This document shows positions 36,555 to 48,401 of a stretch of DNA of 64,000 nt, piece by piece. Location of the stretch: positions 89,662,587 to 89,726,586 of the forward strand of contig CM043966.1 of the NCBI GenBank assembly GCA_014529385.2, read 5' to 3'. Within the stretch, counting starts at the first letter, position 1. Every line of letters starts with the position of its first letter. The notes under the pieces are model-generated. The model made no database searches. It saw only the letters and a program-made list of their open reading frames with translations, and was not told the DNA's origin. The translations under genes were made by a program, and so were the position numbers. The stretch comes from Adiantum capillus-veneris. Lineage: Eukaryota > Streptophyta > Polypodiopsida > Polypodiales > Pteridaceae.

Positions 36555-38302
36555 TCAGTCCACAAAGGGGAGTAAGCCCAAAGCTTTGCGGAAAGCTTCA
36601 AGCTTCTCACGAGACAATGCCTTTGTGAAAAGATCTGCAAGGTTATCCTGTGTTGGCACATAAGCCAAGCTGATCTCTCCTTCTGAGAGCCTCTCCATGA
36701 CATAGTGGTAATGCACCTCAATGTGCTTTGTGCGAGCATGAAAAATTGGGTTCCTCGCAACTGCCAATGCGCTCTGACTGTCAGTGTAGATAGTGTTGGC
36801 AGTGTCCTGTCCAACACCCAAATCAGCCATAAGGCGTCTGAGCCATAGACACTCAACCGTAGCTGTGAAGACTGCCCTGTACTCAGCCTCACAACTCGAA
36901 GTGGCCACAGTAGGTTGCTTCTTGCTCAACCATGATATACATGAATTGCCAAGCATGAAACAAAAACCACTTGTGGACACTCGCGTGTCAAAACAACCAG
37001 CCCAATCTGAGTCCGAAAAAGCATGTAAGTCTGGCGGCAATGATCCCCCCTTGAGATAAAACAAGCCAAGATGTAAAGTGCCACTAAGGTAGCGGAAAAT
37101 CCTCTTGACAGTCTGCCAATGTTTAGACCCTGGGCTATGCATAAATCTGCTGACCTGTGAGACTGCAAACTGAATATCCAGCCAACAGCACTTTGGTAAA
37201 GAGTGACATCAACAGGATCACCAGCATCGCTCAACTTCAAACCTGTTTCCATGGGAGTGGCAATAGGTTTGCAATCCTCAAGTCCAAACTTACATAGCAA
37301 TGTCTCTATGTAACTTTTCTGACACAAGGCAATACCACCATCACACTGCTTAAACTGTATACCCAAGTAATGATGCCACAGTCCCAAATCTTTCATCTTG
37401 AAAGTAGCATTCAAATCAGCCTTAAATTCAGCAATATGTCTCTCATTTGGTCCAGTGATCAGCAAATCATCGACATAAAGAACCACAATGAGAAATACAT
37501 CATCTCACGCTTTACATACAATGTGCTTTCTGTTGGACTATTACGAAAGCCTTGTTTAACCAAATGAGGGTCATCTTTCTCATACCAAGCATGAGGAGAT
37601 TGCTTCAACCCATACAAAGACTTGTTACATTTGCACACTTTGTCCTCTTCTCCTTTTATGACAACCGCGAGGGTGCGTTACATAAACTTCCTCAAATATG
37701 TCACCATTCAAGAAAGCAGTAACAATGTTTGATTGATGTACATCCCAACCAAAATGAGCTGCCAATGCACATAGAAAACGCACAGTAGTCATACGACAAG
37801 TGGGAGCAAAAGTCTCTTCATAATCTATGGCTTTTTGCTGTGCATAACCCTATGCAACAAGTCGAGCCTTATGGCGATCGATCTCACCATCCGGCTTGCG
37901 TTTCAACTTGTAAACCCACTTTGTACCAATGGCCTTTTTGCCAGGAGGCAAATCACATAAAGTCCATGTGTCATTTTCTATAAGTGCATCATATTCTGAT
38001 TGCATGGCAGCCATCCAATTTTTTGAATTTTGTGCTTCATCAAAAGTCAGAGGCTCCTCAACATCATGTAAGCTAGACACAGCCAAAGCATAACAATCTG
38101 GTGCATAAGATGCATGGCGAGAGCCTGAACGAGTACGACTAGACAAAGGTGCATCCAATTTACTGTCACGCAAAGTGTGCACCAGCCATTTTGGCATACC
38201 TCTAGCCTGCTCATTTTCAGCCCTTTCCTCATCAAGTACATCATGTACATCTGCATCAGTAATAGGCTGATCTAAAGTATTTTCAGAAACCCCCATAGGC
38301 TA
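36555..38302 (-). pseudogene. C1 RT and RNase H
   Basis: From 38296 the frame reads QPITDADVHDVLDEERAE, then RT start AIGTKWVYKLKRKPDGEID to a TAG near 37850. The part 37850-37490 is in shifted frames (at least two one-base changes). The frame 37486-36926 has LYVDDLLITGPNER with the catalytic YVDD kept. RNase H (37142-36555) has FSDSDWAGCFDTRVSTSG, SSCEAEYRAVFTAT and DNLADLFTKALS and ends normally near 36555, next to the polypurine tract. The domains are complete in order but not translatable as one protein. Confidence 0.88.
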
Positions 38303-39802
38303 TACATTTGCCTCATTGGAACTTACATTCGTATTTCCACCATTGAAAAGAGGCAACAAAGTGTCATAAATGTCCTATGAGCTTACATTACTGTCTCTAG
38401 TACATGACAACAAGGACTGAACAGAATCTTCCACAAACACTACATCCCGAGAAACCAGAATACGTCTTGTTTGCGGATGATACAACCTGTAACCTTTGCT
38501 TTCAGCACTATAACCAACAAAAATACATTTGACAGCCTTATCATCCAATTTTCTGCGTTGCACTTGTTTCACCAAAGCATATGCCATACAGCCAAAAACA
38601 CGCATGTGCTCAATAGAAGGCTTTCTATCATGCCATGCTTCATATGGAGTAATAGACTGCAAAGCTTTCGTAGGACACCTGTTAAGTACATAAGTGGCAC
38701 ACATGATGGCCTCAAGCCAAAAAGAATGCGGCAAAGCTTGACTTTTCATACATCGTGCCATTTCTGTCAGTGATCTGTTTTTCCTCTCAACAACACCATT
38801 TTGCTGAGGTGTACAAGGCACTGTACATTGGTGTTTTATCCCACGACTAGCCAGAAATGCATTAAATTCATGAGACATATACTCCCCCCCTCGATCGGAA
38901 CGGAGGGTGCCCATAGTACATTTCGAGACATTTTCAGCCATAGCCAGAAATTGTTTGAAGCACATAAAAACTTCGGACTTCGCTTTAAGTGGAAATACCC
39001 ATGCATGCCTGGAGTAATAATCAATGAAAGTCACGAAGTACAGGTAATTGCCCAAGGACGGAGTTTGCATGGACCCACAAACATCACTATGCATAAGCTG
39101 CAACCTGCATGTGGCGTGAACTGAACCATCCTTTGGAAACTTAGAACGCTGCATCTTACCCAAAATACAGCCTTCACAAACATGTTTGAGAGGTGCTTCA
39201 AGAGGCGGCAAAGAAGCAACCATATCAAATTTCTGCAAACGCAGCAAACTGGCGAAATTCAGATGACCAAAACGTGCATGCCAAAGTTTTGCATCTGAAA
39301 TAGCCCTTGAATTTGCAACAGCATTTGCAAAATTTTGTCCACACTTGTCATACAAAGTGAGCTTATACAGCCCACGGCACAAAAGGCCAGATGCAACAAT
39401 TTCATCACCAAAAATGAGATCATGAACTGTACATCTGTCATCCACAAATTTGACTACAAGTCCAAGTCTAGCAAGTGCGGATACAGACAAGAGATTCTTC
39501 TTGATCCCAGGTATATAAAGTGCATCAACAAGTGTGAAAGAACTGCCATTAGCAGGAGTAAGCACAATCTTTCCAACTCCCTGAACTGGATAAGAGGCGT
39601 TGTTGGCACAAGTGACTGAATTCCCATGAGGGACAGACTCGAGAGGTAAACAATTCACGATGTGAGGTAATGTGCTTTGTAGCACCACTGTCGAAATACC
39701 ACACATGTGAATCTGCAGCAATTGACAAGCATGCATCATGGACAGCAGGATTGTAAGTGCACTCTGTGCTAGAAGCCCATTTTGCATCAACATCAGCAAC
39801 AC
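38303..39802 (-). pseudogene. C1 protease end and integrase
   Basis: The frame 39802-38375 has the protease C-terminal part (GSSFTLVDALYIPGIKKNLL), the GAG-pre-integrase zinc motif (HARFGHLNFASLL, CEGCILGKM), and the integrase core with HSDVCGS, RSDRGGEY and NGVVERKNRS, so the D-D-E triad is present, although the usual FIDDYSR reads FIDYYSR. CIFVGYSAESKGYRLYHPQ follows. TAG codons at 38375-38377 and 38300-38302 stand where C2 and C3 encode Gln. Confidence 0.9.
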
Positions 39803-40798
39803 GGTCTCCTTTCACAGAAGACTCAACAATGGCTGCATTTGTAGTGGAACCATCATTTGCAGTGGAACCACCCTCTTTCTTCTTAGCCTCTTTGGCCTTC
39901 AACTTAGGACACGACTTGATCAAGTGATCATTAGCTTTACAATAATGGCAACGCAGCTTCTTTTTGCCCTTATCACCAGAATTGCCAGACGAAGTACTGC
40001 CAGCAAAAGCATTAGGAACAGAATTTTTGCCACTCGTAGCAGAACCATAAGAAGTGGCTGAATTACTGTTACCACCCTTTCTTTGACAAGCAATAAAAGC
40101 CTGTTCAACTGCACGCTGCCTAGTCCTGTTTTTTCTAGAAAGTGACTCTTGCAACAGCAATGTGCATAATGCATCAAACTTGACAACTTCAGGATTTCCT
40201 TGGGTCATAAGTCTCCAAGTACTAGCAAAAGTTTGGTAGAAATCTGGTAAGGCATCAAGAACAGTCTGCACAAGGGAACTGTCTGAAATGACTTCACCTG
40301 CAGAAATAAGCTACTCATTGATATCCTTGACACTAGCAAGGAAAGTGTCCATATCATCTTCCTCATGCATAATATTTGACTCCAACTCTCTTTACGCAGC
40401 AAAGCAATTTTAGCCTCATTGCGGCTTGCATAAAGACCTGCTAAAATATCCCAAGCCTGTTTTGCAGATTTTACTAAACGGATGTGAGGAACAATGGTGC
40501 GCTTCACAGACAACGCAATCAATGCATGAGCCTGCGCATCCTTAACATCCCAACGAGCTTGTTCTGCCGTAGGCAAAACAACTCTAACAGCTGCAATCCT
40601 TGCAGCAAGACTTGCAACATCCTCAACATCGCCTACATCCTCAAAACCAGGACGTACATCAATGCCCTGCACAATGTTCCAGACACCTTTTGACACAAGA
40701 ACATGTTGCATCATATAAGCCCACATAGGGTAGTTGTCCCCATCCAACCTGTCCTCAGCAGCAAACATGTTGAACACATCTGTGTTGTTGTCAGCCAT
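39549..40798 (-). pseudogene. C1 gag and start of protease
   Basis: ATG at 40798 (MADNNTDVFNMFAAEDRL). UBN2-type Gag domain words are NYPMWAYMMQHVLVSKGVW and LVKSAKQAWDILAGLYAS. An extra AG near 40388 shifts the frame and a TAG lies at 40311-40313 (Gln in C3). Then TFASTWRLMTQGNPEVVKF, one zinc knuckle (CHYCKANDHLIKSC), and the protease motif WYFDSGATKHIT with catalytic D-S-G. A two-base loss after ELFTS near 39650 moves protease into the next frame. Only one zinc knuckle is present, unlike C2 and C3. Confidence 0.9.
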
Positions 40799-41145
40799 GG
40801 TAAATGTTGCACCTGATGTGAAAACTGCCCAAAAATAGGAGAAACGGAGCGGGAACAACCTGTGCTATATAGCACAAACCGTAGAAGACTATAAGGCACC
40901 TGTTATGTAGAAAATGGCACTGACAGAAATTCTGCACAAAATGACAAAATAGCCTGTGCAGTACTGCCTGTAGTGGAAACGGAAACCGAAATGAGCCCAA
41001 ATCAAAATTCTGAGCAGACCGAGCTCTTCGACCTTTCCCAAAAATTTTGTCGACTTGCGAACACTCGCCAAAGCTCCCTGAAATCGGAGAAATGAGCAGG
41101 CGTGTGCTGTAGCAGCTGGCGACTAAGCCTGGGAGGACGTGACCT

Positions 41146-41159
41146 GCTCTGATACCAAT
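41146..41159 (-). promoter_or_regulatory. C1 primer binding site
   Basis: On the minus strand TTGGTATCAGAGCAG follows the LTR after one A, a perfect TGGTATCAGAGC tRNA-Met site. Confidence 0.9.
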
Positions 41160-41387
41160 TGTTGGAATTAGGGTTGCAGAGAAACACACACAGCTTGGAG
41201 AAGATGAAGGAAGCTCAAGGCACACAATAGAAAGTGTGTTACTTAAGTGTGCAATGGAAAAATAGATAGCCCTAGAGTGATGGGCGTATATACAATGCAC
41301 GGGGGAAAAAACCTCCTAAAGAGGGAAAAAATGCCCCGGCGGTCCTAGTGTGTTCACACACATCACTACCACATGTATATGGTAACA
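41160..41387 (-). repeat. C1 5' LTR
   Basis: 228 bp, about 98% identical to the 3' LTR at 36253-36479; next to the ACCAA target duplication at 41388-41392. Confidence 0.95.
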
Positions 41388-43744
41388 ACCAAAGCATATG
41401 CCAAACAGCCAAAAACACGCATGTGCTCAATAGAAGGATTTCTATCATGCCATGCTTCATATGGAATAATAGACTGCAAAGCTTTCATAGGACACCTGTT
41501 AAGTACATAAGTGGCACACATGATGGCCTCAAGCCAAAAAGAATGCATCAAAGCTTGCCTTTTGACCATACATTGTGCCATTTTCGTAAATGACCTATTT
41601 TTTCTCTCTGCAACACCATTTTGTTGACGTGTACAAGGCACTGTACATTGGTGTTTTATTCCACGACTAGCCAAAAATGCATTAAATTCATGAGACATAT
41701 ACTCCCCCCCTCGATGGGAATGGAGGGTGTCCGTAGTACATTTTGATACATTTTCAGCCATAGCCAAAAAATGTTTGAAGCACATTAAAAACTTTGGACT
41801 TTTCTTTAAGAGGAAATATCCACCCATGACTGAAGTAATCATCAATGAAAGTCACGAAGTACAGGCAATTGCCCAAGGACGGAGTTTGCATGGGCAAACA
41901 TCAGTATATACAAGCTACAACCTGCATGTCACCCTAACTGAGCCAGCCTTTGGAAACTTAGAACGCTGCATTTTACCCAAAATACAACCTTCACAAAAAC
42001 ATGTTTGACAGGTGCTTCAAGAAACAACAAAGAAGCAACCATGTCAGATTTTTGCAAACGCAGCAAACCCGAAAAAATTAAGATGCCCAAAACGTGCATG
42101 CCACAGTTTTGCATCTAAAACAGCCCTTGAATCTGCAACTGCATTTGCAAAATTTTGTTCACACTGGTCATACAAATTGAGCTTATACAACCCACGACAC
42201 AAAAGCCTAGATGCAACAATTTCATCACCAAAACTGAGATCATGAACTGTAAATCTGTCATCCACAAATTTGACTACAAGTCCAAGTCTAGCAAGTACAG
42301 TTATAGACAAAATATTCTTCTTGATCCCATACCTACATAAAGTACATCGACAAGTGTGAAAGAACTGCCATTTGCAGCAATAAGCACAATCTTTCAAACT
42401 CACTGAACCGGATAAGAGGCATTGTTGGTAGAAGTGACTAAATTCCCATGAGGGACTGACTCAAGAGAGATGAGCAATTCATGATGTGATGTAAAGTGCT
42501 TTGTAGCACCACTGTCAAAATACCACATGTGAATATGCGCAACTAACATGCATGCATCATGGACAACAAAATTGTAAGTGCACTCTGCACTAAAAGCCCA
42601 TTCTGCATCAACATCAACATCACAGTCTCCTTTCATAGAAGACTCAACAATGGCTGCATTTGTAGTGGAACCAACATTTGCAGTGGAACCACCCTCTTTC
42701 TTCTTAGCCTCTTTGCCCTTCAACTTAGGACACTGCTTGATCAAGTGATCATTAGCTTTACAATAATAGCAACACATTAGCTTAACAATCGCTGCATTTG
42801 TAGTGGAACTAGCATTTGCAGTGGAACCACCCTCTTTCTTCTAAGCCTCTTTGGCTTTCAACTTAGGACACTGCTTGATCAAGTGATCATTAGCTTTACA
42901 ATAATGGCAACACATCTTCTTTTTGCCCTTATCACCAGAATTGCCAGGCGAAGTGTTGACAGCAGAAGCATTGGAAACAAAAGTTTTGCTACTTGTAGCA
43001 GAAGCATAAGAAGTGGCTGCATTACTGTTACCACCCTTTCTTTGAGAAGCAAAAAAAACCTTCTCAACTGCACACTGTCTAGTCCTGTTTTTTCTGGAAA
43101 CTGACTCTTGCAACAGCAATGTGCATAACGCATCAAACTTGAAAACTTCACGATTTCCTTGGGTCATAAGTTTCCAAGTAGTAGCAAAAGTCTGGTAAGA
43201 ATCTGGTAAGGCATCAAGAATAATCTACACAAGGGAACTGTCTACACTTGCAAAAATAAGTTGCTCATTGATACCCTTGACACCCTCAAGGAAAGTTTCC
43301 ATATTATATTCCTCATGCATAATCTTCGATTCAAGCTCTTTACGTTGCAAAGCAATTTTAGCCTCATTGCAGCTTGCATAAAGACCTGCTAGAATATCCC
43401 AAGCCTCTTGCAGATTTTGTTGAACAAACGTGAGGAGTAATGGTGCGCTTCACAGACAACGCAATCAATGCATGAGCCTGTGCATCCTTTACATCCCAGT
43501 GAGATTCTTCTATTGTAGGCAAAACAACTCTAATAGCAGCAATCCTTGCAACAATACCTGCCACATCCTCAACATCGCCTATATCCTCAGAACGAGGACG
43601 TACATCAATACCCTGCACAATATTCCACAGGCCCTTTGATACAAGGACATGTTGCATCATGTAAGCCCACATAGGGTAATTGTCCCCATCCAATTTGTCC
43701 TTAGTAGCAAACATCTTGAACACATCTGTGTTGTTGTCAGCCAT
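41388..43744 (-). pseudogene. C2 gag, protease and integrase (upstream of C1 insertion)
   Basis: ATG at 43744 (MADNNTDVFKMFATKDKL). The Gag N-terminal domain shifts frame near 43390. The nucleocapsid has two zinc knuckles in tandem, CHYCKANDHLIKQC (near 42905) and CYYCKANDHLIKQC (near 42765), from a 138-bp duplication; a TAG lies between them (AAG to TAG at 42841). Protease WYFDSGATKHFT is at about 42530. Integrase: HARFGHLNF; the second catalytic Asp region reads LHSHRGGEY, so Asp is His; NGVAERKNRS is kept. The reading stops at the C1 insertion after FGCLAYALV. Confidence 0.88.
42777..43052 (-). repeat. 138-bp in-frame duplication of the Gag zinc knuckle (C2)
   Basis: The ATGTGTTGCYATTATTGTAA start occurs at 42777 and 42915 on the minus strand. 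Copies run from about 42915 down to 42778 and from 42777 down to about 42640; the unit is identical in length to that in C3. Confidence 0.88.
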
Positions 43745-44081
43745 GGAAAATGTCTGCACTAATGTCTGCACTTGATGTGAAAACTGCCCGAAATGAGGAG
43801 AAATTGAGTGAGGCCAGCACGTGAAATATAGCACAATCGCAACAGACTGTATGGGACCTGCTATACAATAATTGGTTCTAACATATTTTTACACAAATGA
43901 ACGGAGGTCGAAATGAGCCCAAATCAAAATCTGAGCAGAGTGAGCTCTACAAGACCTCCCAAATTTTTGGTCGACTTGTGAACGCTCGCTAAAGCTCACA
44001 GAAATCAAAGAAAGTGAGCATGCGTGTGTTGGAGCTGCTCGCGACTAAGCCCGGGAGGATGCAATCTGCTTTGATACCAAT

Positions 44082-44307
44082 TGTTGGAATTAGGATTGCA
44101 AAGAAACGCACATAGCTTGGAGAAGACGAAGGAAGCTCAAGGCACACAGCAAAGTGTGTTACTTAGTGTGCAATGGAAAGATAGATAACCCTAGAATGAT
44201 GGACGTATATACAATGCACGGGAGAAAAAACCTCCTAAAGAGGAAAAAAATGTCCCAAACGGTCCTAGTGTGTACACACACATCACTACCACATGTATAT
44301 GGTAACA
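44082..44307 (-). repeat. C2 5' LTR
   Basis: 226 bp, same family as the C1 LTRs; primer site TTGGTATCAAAGCAG on the minus strand at 44067-44081. Confidence 0.92.
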
Positions 44308-46060
44308 TTTTACACATTTAGTTGATCTACATGGAAAATTTCAAGTTATTTGAGGTTTTGAATGCTTATGTTTTAGGAAGTAAAATATCAAACTTTTCTC
44401 ATGCGCAATTTTGAATATTTGAAATGATCCAACAAATTTTGTTTACCAAAGCACTTAGTACTCGCCACCTTGAGTCCTCAATGGTGACGGTAAGCAATAT
44501 ATTACTTTATAAAATGCACAAATACATCAAAAAAATATTTTTCTTTGCATACAACGATATGCATGCAAAACTTTACATTATCTATAAACAATTGTGGAAA
44601 AGTCACATACAATATTATACAAGGTCTCTTTTTAAAAAAAAACTTATAAAGTCAATTTATTCAAAGCATCAATCGCAGTCTTAAGGGGCCCCACTTGATG
44701 AGTATAGTTCTCGATCATGGTTGTATTTTATAAAGACCCTCTAGCTGATATTTAAGCATAACAAGAGGACTTTCTTAAATACACCATCTGATACAAGTAG
44801 AATTTAATTTAAATTTGTAAAAAAAGGACACTAAAGTCCCGAGGATTTCACTATTAGTAATGGGAGGGATATCAACTGCGTGCATCAGAAGTAGAGAAAC
44901 CCCCCTATGTACGATATCTTACATGCTAACCTACCCCCCTACATACGGACAAGATACGAACATTCTCGCAATGACCCATCCCCCCTCATATGGATTTCTT
45001 ACGGAATGTCATGACCTACTATTTTATGTATGTTAGTAACATAACAATTTTAGAAGCACATGCTTTTGCAAAATACATGTTGACGTGCAAATGAATAGAA
45101 GTGTAGATTGTAGTGTGTTTTCATTTGCAATGGATGTTAAGAGAACAAACCATGAAAAGCAACAAATATAATGAATACTAAATTATAACAAACCAATCAA
45201 TTCAATGTAATTTGTCAAAAGACGAACATCATTTCCCTTGTAAACTGATACAAATCTCAATCTCAAAACAAATGATACTAACCACCTACTTAGTAGGCAG
45301 TAGGCTTCCCACATGGGATTTGAGGCACACATATGAAATGGATTGTTCTCTAAATAACAAATAATGGTATGATCATAAACAACCATAGAAAACATCACTT
45401 ATTAAATCAAAACACATTACAAAAGATATTAACTTATAATTTTTTCTCTAAATGTATCTCTTTCTTATTCAAATATCTCTCTCTCTCCCTCTCTCTCTCT
45501 CTCTCTCACACACACATACATATCATGTGCCACAGTCAAACGTTTCTATTCATTCTAACTTTTGCAAACAATGTGTAATAGGGTATAGAACTATAAAATA
45601 AAGACAAACTTAAAAGTCTCCTCGTTTTTAAGTCAAAATTTGAAGCTTTTGCTAAAAGCATTTCTGGTTCACTTTAAGGCAAGCTTGCAATCAAGCTAGG
45701 TTATTAAAATTCAAAGGATAAAAGCCAAAACTCTTGAAGAGAAAATTGAATAAACGATCCAAATAACTTTTCTTTTAACAAAAGAACTAGAGTCTAGAGA
45801 CCAATAGCAAGAAAAGAGCACAACAAAAGCGACTTTATATGAAAAGAACCACTAACCAATAAATCGCAAAACCAATGATTGAGTAAAAGATCGTGCCAAG
45901 CTCTCTTAGGCTCATCATTTTCCTCCTCTTCATTAGAGCCAGGGGACTGTCAAATACAAGTAGCACTAATGTGACCAATAGAAACAAGTAACCAAGCCTC
46001 TTTAGGTAATGCCTCCATAGAATGTTCCCGAATTTTTATAAAATCATTCTCATATCTGTA
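44308..46060. other. AT-rich intergenic DNA, no gene seen
   Basis: No supported frame. GGACACTAAAGTCCCGAGGA at 44827 resembles 33530. A (CT)n array lies at 45478-45506. C-run-rich words (ACCCCCCTA) are at 44910-45000. Confidence 0.5.
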
Positions 46061-46066
46061 CCTTAG

Positions 46067-46950
46067 TTATTTACCAGAACTCCCATAGGTCTCATAAATA
46101 GCACTCCTTTCTTGAACAAAAGCATCAAGAACAGTAGACATCAAGGGGACTTTCGCCCTAATCTCACTGATGTTATAACTTTTCTCACCGCCATGGTCAA
46201 AAGCATCACCAACTTCAATTGGTTTTGTCTGAAGCTTCAACTTGTGCACGAAAATCTATCTTGGACATTCCAAAACTCGAGTAAAGAATGTCCCTCATGT
46301 TGTGAAAAACTCCTTGATCATAAGGATTTGCCTTCTTGTCATAGCGATAGCGGAAGTTTTCGTAAGTCGTTCGTTCAATGCATTGTCCAGCCCATGGGCA
46401 ATGATGGTCAAAGTGATCGACACAAATACTGTAGATAGAGCAATGTGAGCAACGGGGAGGCCTGTATAGCATGCATGTGTCACAACACTTGATTTTCACA
46501 ACCATCCCATTCACAATCGCATCCTTTGTTCACGGAAGCCTTCGCCTTGGTGTTTGCCCGCCACTCCACTAGGATGATGAGTAGCATTCTTCCTTTGGTT
46601 TAGGTGGATATTTATTATGTGGAATTATACCAGGGTCCCTACCGGATGTCAGCAAGAGAAAAACTAAGACACCAAATGTAAAAGCTAATGTAACCACCAG
46701 GATTGATATACCACCAAGGTGTGAAAAATCTTTCACAAGGTGCCTTCTAACAAAAATACCAAACACCAATACAGGGACTAGGATGAGAACCAAAGTCCAT
46801 AGCAACAATGTAACATCAGGCCCAAAAATCAGCCTTCCGCCAAATAGGAACCTATTGCTACCCTTCCAAGTCTAATAAACATGCTTAACATCAATTGAAG
46901 TTCTGGCAGCGCTAGGCAGCCTTTGAATGTCTGTTGTGATCTTGTTTGCA
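46067..46950 (-). pseudogene. DHHC-type protein S-acyltransferase fragment
   Basis: PATs attach palmitate to membrane proteins. On the minus strand one frame from about 46940 to 46215 gives the PAT N-terminus (VY*TWKGSNRFLFGGRLIFG with a TAG at 46872), two hydrophobic segments (TLLLWTLVLILVPVLVFGIF and SILVVTLAFTFGVLVFLLLT), the DPG motif (DPGIIPHN) and the Cys-rich domain [17 protein letters not shown]...FDHHCPW. One zinc Cys (CSIC in the family) is Tyr. Stops at 46569 and 46530. Right after GQCI the sequence jumps to [11 protein letters not shown], so the segment with the two C-terminal membrane helices is absent, as in an exon-skipped copy. A shifted tail follows to 46067. No introns are visible. 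Confidence 0.9.
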
Positions 46951-47316
<366 letters not shown>

Positions 47317-47347
47317 TTAAGTAAACCTAAAAAAATTTAGACTTAAC

Positions 47348-47953
47348 CAAAGCTTGAAGCAAGCATCTATCGTGACCGGAACAATAGCAACAAATAAGTA
47401 GATTGATGCTTTGTCTGCTTCAAAACCGTAGTGCTCTAACACAATTTTCACAAGTGTCTCCCAGCCAGAACTCAAAGTGATACCTGGAAATGCCAAAGCA
47501 CCATCAGCTTGGACAAAAAGAATGATGCTCATGAGTACTTAGAATCTTCTAGTCCACTTTTCATCTAAGAATGCAGAATAAGAAGCTGATACCTAATTCA
47601 TATACCTTGGATAATACCACAAAAGGGGCATATGTTAGAAATTGTGGAATATGAAAGATGAGGTTTCTATGTTGCACAATTCATACACTGGTCAATGTTG
47701 CACAGGAAAATGATATATTTCTACAACCTGGAATCCATAATCTGCTATGAGCACATGCAGAGGGTCCTTCGCCCTCTTCTTCTTAGTCACAACATTCTAA
47801 TAGAAACTATAGTCTAGGATAGTAAACATGGCAACCATTAACATGCACATAAAACAAAATCAGTGAGAAAAAGTACCCTAAAAAAATATCCGACAATAGA
47901 ATAATTATGAAGGCTTTTCCAGCACATTTAATCACTTTTACGTCAATGTTTGA
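47348..47953 (-). pseudogene. CemA/PxcA-like chloroplast envelope protein, two-exon fragment
   Basis: The family is the nuclear homologue of plastid CemA (proton-extrusion PxcA type, DLDG1-like). An exon-like block at 47953-47877 encodes VIKCAGKAFIIILLSDIFLG and ends in a GT donor (GTACTT). A second block at 47483-47348, after a CCAG acceptor, encodes SGWETLVKIVLEHYGFEAD and LFVAIVPVTIDACFKLW, the conserved C-terminal membrane region, ending at another donor-like GTTAAG. The phases join at Gly-Tyr, but one extra base before SGWETL shifts the frame. The intron kept between them shows a genomic, not cDNA, origin. Only the C-terminal part of the gene is present. Symbol withheld because orthology is inferred from memory of the family. 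Confidence 0.65.
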
Positions 47954-48401
47954 CTGGGGAAATTTGGCCACATATCTATTTTGACACTCGTAGAGTTGAA
48001 TGTATTGATGTTTGAGGAGGTAAACCATGGGTGTCCCGACCCTTAGCAGCACACATTGAGCATGGCAGCACCTTTGCTTATAGCAGATATTGTGCATAAG
48101 TATTCCACAATTGCTAAACATACATTTTCATGCCTACCACAAGGTAGAAAGCCGTAAACCAGAATACATTGCTACGATCCTGAAGCAAGCGACCACATTG
48201 TCTAGTCTTGCTACGCGCATGCGTGCTCGTGAATTGTAGAGCATCAATACAATTGGTAAAACCAAGTCACTCCATATGTGAGCACTAATCGCAATAAGAT
48301 AGGTAACTTAATGCTCTTGCACAGGAAGTTTTTAAATGTATTAAGTTTGTACATAATGAATACAACAAAAAACAGCTGCACACTTGGTGAGAAGAAATTA
48401 C

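Larger units (their letters stand above)
36253..41387 (-). mobile_element. Full-length Ty1/copia element C1, 5135 bp, nested in C2
   Basis: LTRs at 36253-36479 (3') and 41160-41387 (5') differ by about four substitutions and one indel over 227 bp. Both show TGTT...AACA ends. The insertion is flanked on both sides by ACCAA (36248-36252 and 41388-41392), a perfect 5-bp target duplication. Primer site and polypurine tract (CCAGGGGGGATT on the minus strand, about 36480-36491) are in place. The structure is complete but the polyprotein has several stops and shifts. Confidence 0.95.
34225..44307 (-). mobile_element. Ty1/copia element C2, interrupted by nested C1 and truncated at its 3' end
   Basis: 5' LTR 44307-44082, primer site, gag from 44744-side ATG at 43744, protease, integrase to 41388; then C1 is inserted (36253-41387), and integrase, RT and RNase H resume at 36252 and run to about 34225, where homology to C1 stops before the 3' LTR. 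Joining the two flanks restores one continuous integrase reading (FGCLAYALV, then DDKAVKCIFVGYSAK). Confidence 0.92.

Noticed and set aside
47348-47953. Transfer of plastid cemA into the nucleus
   Set aside because: The match is closer in memory to the nuclear CemA-like protein, and intron borders with GT/AG are present; plastid cemA has no intron. No neighbouring plastid genes are seen.
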